A stretch of DNA of 64,000 nucleotides, taken from positions 186,001-250,000 of the forward strand of contig NZ_JAAVLW010000001.1 in the NCBI RefSeq assembly GCF_013114835.1. The letters are read 5' to 3'. The notes under the pieces are model-generated. The model worked only from the letters and a program-made list of their open reading frames with translations, made no database searches and was not told where the DNA came from. The position numbers were made by a program, and so were the translations under genes. This DNA comes from Bradyrhizobium archetypum. GTDB lineage: Bacteria > Pseudomonadota > Alphaproteobacteria > Rhizobiales > Xanthobacteraceae. Below are positions 59,820 through 64,000 of this stretch, piece after piece. Within the stretch, counting starts at the first letter, position 1, and every line of letters begins with the position of its first letter.

Positions 59820-60826
59820 TCGAAGTACGCTTTGATGATTTCTTGCAGGCGTTCGGCGGAATCCCAGAAATCCTCGTCGGCAGCCAACGCAACGGTTGGC
59901 ACGCCGCCGACCTCCAGCGTATCCAGAATGATGGTGTCCATGGCATTGAAGAACTGCACCGACCAGACGTTCCGGATGCCTGTCGCTAGCACTCGGCAAG
60001 TCCCGTAGCCGCGCGAGATGAGCTGGATCGGCCCGTTGCCAACGCTTTGCTGCAGAAACGCCTGGTCGACCGCGCTCATCGGCAGCAGGGTGAAGTTGAT
60101 GATTTGCGAGCGCATGCCCGGCCGCCAGGCCAGCGCCCGGTCGCGAATTTCCGCGAGCACCGGCAGCACGTTCATCGCGCCGTCCGGTGCCGCGCCGATC
60201 ATGAGAACGCTCGACGTCAGGTCGGTCGCGGCGCGCCGCACGATCTCCGGGATCGCACCGACCTCGACATATTCGTGTGCGGCGTCGGTCTCTATGCGCA
60301 CGCGCCAGATTCCCGCAAGTACCGATTCCTGGACTTGCGCCGCGCGGCCCCCCGGCAGCGCAATGACCCCGGCGAGCTCGCCCTCCCCAAGCACGTCCGC
60401 AATCAGCTTGCGCTCGAGATCGCTGAGATTCCCGAGCCCGAACAGCTGCGTCGGCATGTCGCTCTTCTGGCCAGAAACGGCAGCCGCGACGGAAGACAAC
60501 AGCGCGATGGCATTCGGACAGTTCCTCGCCAGCTCGATGCTATTGAGCGAAGCGAGCTTCGCGAGCGCACCCGCAGCTGTTAGCCTGCTATGGGCTGCGT
60601 CGAGACTTTCCTCGGCGATAGGAAACCCGCTCATCGGCGGCCGCATTTTCTCGGCGCTATCGGGTGCGACCCGGAAATCTGTATCATGATACGACGTTCC
60701 GTTGGTGTGCTGAGGGATAATGCTTGTGTCCGCGGACGCGCCATTGGCGCCCGCGCGATCAATGAGCTTCCAGATGCGGTGGATAGAGATCTCCGGATCT
60801 TGGCGATCATGGCGAGTGTCTTTCAC
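59816..60826 (-). CDS. hupH: Hydrogenase maturation protein HupH
   Basis: From about residue 50 the protein matches HupH, needed for small-subunit maturation: [29 protein letters not shown], then paired HupH C-terminal domains with [20 protein letters not shown] and [20 protein letters not shown]. The first 50 residues from GTG 60826 do not resemble HupH. An ATG near 60690 (ATGATACAGATTTCC) is one base out of frame with the HupH sequence, so the native start may also have been damaged. The gene lies downstream of an inserted sigma-54 promoter segment. Confidence 0.85.
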   Translation of the reverse strand: MKDTRHDRQDPEISIHRIWKLIDRAGANGASADTSIIPQHTNGTSYHDTDFRVAPDSAEKMRPPMSGFPIAEESLDAAHSRLTAAGALAKLASLNSIELARNCPNAIALLSSVAAAVSGQKSDMPTQLFGLGNLSDLERKLIADVLGEGELAGVIALPGGRAAQVQESVLAGIWRVRIETDAAHEYVEVGAIPEIVRRAATDLTSSVLMIGAAPDGAMNVLPVLAEIRDRALAWRPGMRSQIINFTLLPMSAVDQAFLQQSVGNGPIQLISRGYGTCRVLATGIRNVWSVQFFNAMDTIILDTLEVGGVPTVALAADEDFWDSAERLQEIIKAYFE

Positions 60827-61067
60827 CGGAGCCGCGTCAGATCATGTTTCCCGAGCTGAAAGTCCATTAGCCGCCTCTCTGATATTCCATGGTTCTGCTG
60901 GATGAGGTGTAGCAAGGGACGTGCCAATCGTTGCTCTTTCGCGATTGCGTTCCCGCTCGGATCAGCACCCGCTCGATATGTTCTCCGTGACGCTTGTTTC
61001 GGCTGCAAATCTGGTTTCCACTGGCATCGGCAAAGATGGGCAGGCAGTGTCCGGGAGGCGGCACCGG
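60827..61067. other. Segment in place of hupG
   Basis: HupG would be expected here (hupF-hupG-hupH order), but no HupG-like sequence is seen in any frame. Instead there is a sigma-54 promoter motif and a 14-codon ORF with a GAGG ribosome site ([14 protein letters not shown]), whose stop overlaps the GTG of hupH. Confidence 0.7.
60912..60926 (-). promoter_or_regulatory. Sigma-54 promoter motif inside the hup cluster
   Basis: The minus strand reads TGGCAC-GTCCC-TTGC followed by T, an exact -24/-12 element pointing at hupHIJK-hypABFCDE. No perfect TGT-N10-ACA site lies within 170 bp upstream; the closest is TGTTTCGGCTGCAAAT. Confidence 0.75.
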
Positions 61068-61352
61068 CTAGCGCAAGTGCTCGGGTAGTTGCGGCTCTTG
61101 ACCGATCAAGTCCGCAAAGAACCGATCGCAATCGTGGTCAGCCGCATAAAGGCCCTCAAGCGCGTCGGCGATTAGCCGCGCTTCGTCGTCATCCAAGAGC
61201 CGCACCGCGGTATCGATATGGACAAGCACCTTGGCACCGACGGGCGGCTCGGAGAGCAGCATGACTGAGACGCGCCGCTGTTCATTGGCATATTCGCAAA
61301 GCGCCGACATGCCGTCGGTCTCAATAATCGTCATTGGCAAGCCAAGGCACAT
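61068..61352 (-). CDS. hupF: Hydrogenase chaperone HupF (HypC paralogue)
   Basis: This 94-residue protein begins MCLGLPMTIIETDGMSALCE with the essential Cys2 and contains KVLVHIDTAVRLLDDDEARL, matching HupF/HypC. HupF binds and protects the large subunit when hydrogenase is made in oxygen, and can in part act as a scaffold chaperone. The ATG is at 61350-61352, 16 bp after hupD. It is intact. Confidence 0.95.
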   Translation of the reverse strand: MCLGLPMTIIETDGMSALCEYANEQRRVSVMLLSEPPVGAKVLVHIDTAVRLLDDDEARLIADALEGLYAADHDCDRFFADLIGQEPQLPEHLR

Positions 61353-61368
61353 GCTAATCTGCGAGCCG

Positions 61369-61965
61369 CTAGATCGGTCGCGCCCTCCTCTCATAGTTTG
61401 CGTGGTCGATATCGTTGGCGAGCAGACGCTCCGACTTCGGTAGCGGCGCGGTCCGCAACTTTGCCGGAGAACCCCACTGCGCCAGCAGTTCGCAACCCAG
61501 TTCGATCGCAGGCGCAATCTGAGTGCGCACCGGAGCCGTCAGCGGCCCACCCCAATCCTCTAGATCAAGTGGCTGACAGCCGATTAGAGCGAGCTCTCGC
61601 GGGCAGCGGCCAAGCAGATTGGCCGCACTTAAGACCTCCTGGAAACTGGTCTGATGCAGGCTCACCTTCTTGGCGCCGGTGAATTTCGGCACCTCCTCGT
61701 CTCGCACGAGCTTCAAGTGCCCGGGCGCGAGCCCATAATCGATGGCATCGAACACGATCAGGCAATCGGCCTCCTCGAGAAAATTGACGAGGTAGAGCCC
61801 CTGCGTGCCGCCATCGAGCATGGTGACATTGTCAGGGACGGCGTAGCGGCGGTGGAACTGCTCCACCACCCGCACGCCGAACCCCTCATCGGCCCACAGG
61901 ATATTGCCGATGCCGAGCATCAGGATCCGTTTCGTGTTCTCCGGAGTTGGCATCTGCATCGTCAA
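61369..61965 (-). CDS. hupD: Hydrogenase maturation endopeptidase HupD
   Basis: This 198-residue protease removes the C-terminal tail of HupL after nickel insertion. The nickel-sensing residues are Glu27 (ADEGFGVRVVE), Asp73 (FDAIDYG) and His104 (SLHQTS). GIGNILWADEGFG is the family signature. It abuts the hupC stop directly. It is intact and somewhat longer at the C-terminus than HyaD. Confidence 0.96.
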   Translation of the reverse strand: MTMQMPTPENTKRILMLGIGNILWADEGFGVRVVEQFHRRYAVPDNVTMLDGGTQGLYLVNFLEEADCLIVFDAIDYGLAPGHLKLVRDEEVPKFTGAKKVSLHQTSFQEVLSAANLLGRCPRELALIGCQPLDLEDWGGPLTAPVRTQIAPAIELGCELLAQWGSPAKLRTAPLPKSERLLANDIDHANYERRARPI

Positions 61966-62697
61966 TCAATCGCGGAATTCGCGCTCGCCAGAAATGATCG
62001 AGGAGACGATGCTCTGGCGCGACACGATGTCTTCGCGAACCGCTGTATAGATGTGGATGAGCGCAAACGTCACGATCATCCATAGGCCGAGATGATGCCA
62101 GGTGTGGACGTCCTGGCTGTTCGGCCAAATCGAAAACACCCAGCCGAACAGCTTGTACTGCCAGCTGTCGTTGCCGGTGCCCTGTGCGTAGAGTGCAAAG
62201 CCGGTGATGATCATGAACGCGATCGCCAGCGTAAACATGAAGAACATCGCAAGCTGGGCCAGCGGATTGTGCGCGACGTATTTCTTTGGCTCGGCCGCAA
62301 CGAAAGCGTACCAGCGAATCTCGTGCCACACCTCGCGCCAATAGCTCTTGCGCCAGAGCGGCACGTAGAAAATCTGCTTAGCGTGGGGGTTGCCCATGAA
62401 CGCCCAGTAAATGCGCAAGAGGAAGCCGAGCGTGAGCACGTAGCCTGCGAAGAAATGCGCAAAACGGATATAGCCGAACAGGAAATTGTCGCTTGCCTCT
62501 CCTGGCATGGTCGGTATCGCGCTGCCAATGAAATATCCGCTGAGACCCAACACCAGGATTGCCGCGGCGTTGATCCAATGCCACAGCCGCACCGGCGCCT
62601 CGTAGACATAGACGACGCCGCGCTCGGCCCTGCGGCCGGAGCGTACCGCAACGGCCGCGACAGCGGCGGTTAGCGCTTGCGGAGATTTGTCCAACAA
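61966..62697 (-). CDS. hupC: Hydrogenase cytochrome b subunit HupC
   Basis: This is a membrane b-type cytochrome of about 243 residues that takes electrons from HupSL to the quinone pool. There are four membrane helices with haem-ligand histidines in VRLWHWINAA, FAHFFAGYVL, VHTWHHLGLWM and ALIHIYTAVRED. No ATG is available near the expected N-terminus; TTG 62697 or 62694 follows AGGAGG directly, so the start is probably one of these (LLDKSPQALTAAV). It begins 12 bp after hupL. Confidence 0.94.
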   Translation of the reverse strand: MLDKSPQALTAAVAAVAVRSGRRAERGVVYVYEAPVRLWHWINAAAILVLGLSGYFIGSAIPTMPGEASDNFLFGYIRFAHFFAGYVLTLGFLLRIYWAFMGNPHAKQIFYVPLWRKSYWREVWHEIRWYAFVAAEPKKYVAHNPLAQLAMFFMFTLAIAFMIITGFALYAQGTGNDSWQYKLFGWVFSIWPNSQDVHTWHHLGLWMIVTFALIHIYTAVREDIVSRQSIVSSIISGEREFRD

Positions 62698-62708
62698 TGC
62701 CTCCTCCG

Positions 62709-64000
62709 CTAGCGGACCTTGACCATTGCCATTTCCTGGCCACCCGGCCCCATCACATGGGTGGAGCAGGCCAGGCATGGATCAAAGGAATGGATCGTGC
62801 GCAGGATTTCCAGCGGCTTCTCCGGATCAGCGATCGGCGTATCCATCAGCGAGGCCTCAAACGCACCGATATTTCGCTTTGGATCACGCGGCGAGCCGTT
62901 CCATGTCGTCGGCACAACGCACTGGTAGTTGTCGATCTTGGTCTCCTTGATCTTGATCCAGTGCCCGAGCGCACCACGCGGCGCCTCGGTAAAACCGTAT
63001 CCCTTGGCTTCCTTCGGCCAGCTCTCCGGCTTCCATTTATCGATGTTGGCGGTAGCGGTGTCACCCGCTTTGATATTCGCCATAAGCTTGTCCTGGAAAT
63101 GGCGCATCTGGCGCGCGGCCCATTGGCATTCGAGCGCACGCGTCGCAGTGCGGCCGAGCGTCGAGAAGAGTGCAGCGAAGGGAAGATCGAGTGTCTTCAG
63201 CAGCTTCTCGGTCGGTTCCTTGAACTCCGCTTTGCCTTGGGCGTGACCTATGATGTATCGCGCCAGCGGTCCCACCTCGACGGCGTTGCCGCGCCAACGA
63301 GGCGCCTTGATCCACGAATATTTGTCGCCTTCGTCGAGCTCCTTGATGTCGGTCCTGGTGCCCTTGAAATTGGGCCCGAGCTGGAAGTTCGGCTCGGTGA
63401 CACCATCCCAGGGATGCAGACCCCTCGTTTCATCAGGATATTTGTACCAGGAATGGGCGACGAACTCCTGGATCTGCTCGGGATCGCCGTGATCGATCGG
63501 CAGGACTTCGCTGAAATTGCCATTGAGGATCACGCCGCGCGGCTGCTTGAGGTTTTTCGCGGAATAATCATTGGCTTTCTCGGGAATGTCGCCATAGGAC
63601 ATTACGCTCTTACCCGAGAGACCGCCGCCAAAGAGCCAATCCTTGTAGAAGGAGCCAATCACGGTAACGTCGGGCAGATAAACCTGCTCGACGAATTCGA
63701 TCGAGCGGCCAATGATCGAGGATACCAGGTTCAGCCGCTCCATGTTGATGGCGCCCACCGCACCGGTACCATCAACATTGACGGCACAGGCCACGCCACC
63801 GACCAGCCAGTTCGGATGCGGGTTCTTGCCGCCATAGATGGCGTGGATCTTGACGACGTCCTTTTGGAAGTCGAGCGCTTCTAGGTAATGCGCCAAGGCC
63901 ATCAGGTTCGCTTCCGGCGGAAGCTTATAGGCCGGATGCCCCCAATAGGCATTCTTAAAAGGGCCGAGCTGGCCCGATTCAACGAACTTGGTGAGCCTGA
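62709..64000 (-). CDS. hupL: Uptake [NiFe]-hydrogenase large subunit HupL (5' end outside window)
   Basis: About 430 C-terminal residues are visible; the frame is open to the right edge. It ends [16 protein letters not shown] plus eight residues, with the second pair of Ni-Fe cysteines (CLAC) and the HupD cleavage site after His. [19 protein letters not shown] and [15 protein letters not shown] ([14 protein letters not shown]) motifs confirm the family. HupSL oxidises H2 released by nitrogenase and feeds electrons to the respiratory chain. The visible part is intact. Confidence 0.98.
   Translation of the reverse strand, partial: RLTKFVESGQLGPFKNAYWGHPAYKLPPEANLMALAHYLEALDFQKDVVKIHAIYGGKNPHPNWLVGGVACAVNVDGTGAVGAINMERLNLVSSIIGRSIEFVEQVYLPDVTVIGSFYKDWLFGGGLSGKSVMSYGDIPEKANDYSAKNLKQPRGVILNGNFSEVLPIDHGDPEQIQEFVAHSWYKYPDETRGLHPWDGVTEPNFQLGPNFKGTRTDIKELDEGDKYSWIKAPRWRGNAVEVGPLARYIIGHAQGKAEFKEPTEKLLKTLDLPFAALFSTLGRTATRALECQWAARQMRHFQDKLMANIKAGDTATANIDKWKPESWPKEAKGYGFTEAPRGALGHWIKIKETKIDNYQCVVPTTWNGSPRDPKRNIGAFEASLMDTPIADPEKPLEILRTIHSFDPCLACSTHVMGPGGQEMAMVKVR

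Noticed and set aside
1..64000. tRNA or rRNA genes and an island attachment site
   Set aside because: A few TTCGAATCC-like strings occur (for example near 11902) but none lies in a cloverleaf context; no RNA gene is supported.

Overview
The window looks like part of the symbiosis island of a Bradyrhizobium, possibly of the B. elkanii type. It is GC-rich alphaproteobacterial DNA carrying nitrogenase genes (nifDKE), a ferredoxin-SUF operon under NifA/sigma-54 control, sulfate-activation genes, a two-component pair resembling NodV/NodW, a type III effector of the SUMO-protease class, and an uptake [NiFe]-hydrogenase (hup/hyp) cluster. Long stretches between these blocks hold mainly insertion-sequence and gene remnants, as expected for an island. 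The genus is inferred from gene content; no rRNA or tRNA is present to confirm it.

Left part (1-15.7 kb). nifE (partial), nifK and nifD lie on the minus strand behind a canonical -24/-12 promoter with a NifA site. A malic enzyme-phosphotransacetylase fusion diverges from them and could supply pyruvate and NADPH from plant dicarboxylates. A DoxX-like pseudogene follows. Then comes a compact minus-strand operon, fdxN-(small ORF)-sufB-(139-aa ORF)-sufC-sufD-sufS, preceded by a sigma-54 promoter and two perfect NifA sites. This looks like a dedicated Fe-S assembly line for nitrogen fixation. The NifA sites abut a heavily degraded nifA-like pseudogene.

Middle part (15.7-36.4 kb). A mostly non-coding zone holds IS remnants and a few small ORFs, including a coupled pair encoding a 25-aa membrane peptide and a 66-aa helical protein. 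It is followed by a prolyl-oligopeptidase-type S9 peptidase, a CYP153-like P450 and cysD-cysN-cysC. A graveyard of IS110, IS256, IS5 and IS66 pieces abuts a 1467-aa effector. That protein has seven helical repeats, four tandem 36-aa repeats with EAR-like DLN motifs, and a C-terminal C48 (Ulp1/XopD-like) protease domain.

Right-middle part (36.4-51.9 kb). nodV-like kinase, nodW-like regulator and a single-domain receiver form one operon. Further on are an orphan sigma-54 promoter, a TauD-family dioxygenase, a 151-aa unknown protein, a MITE-like element, IS630 and IS66 remnants, an OprB-type porin with a duplicated N-terminus, a PEP-mutase remnant, a membrane-anchored unknown protein, and an anaerobic coproporphyrinogen dehydrogenase (hemN) with a FixK/FNR box.

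Right end (52.2-64 kb). The hydrogenase cluster is on the minus strand in the order hupL(partial)-C-D-F-[no hupG]-H-I-J-K-hypA-B-F-C-D-E. It carries several independent lesions: hypC has an out-of-frame internal deletion, hypD a 1-nt frameshift, hupI two frameshifts that scramble the rubredoxin core, and hupG is replaced by a segment containing a perfect sigma-54 promoter. The structural genes that can be seen look intact, but maturation is probably impaired. All calls come from reading the sequence by eye; no database search was run.
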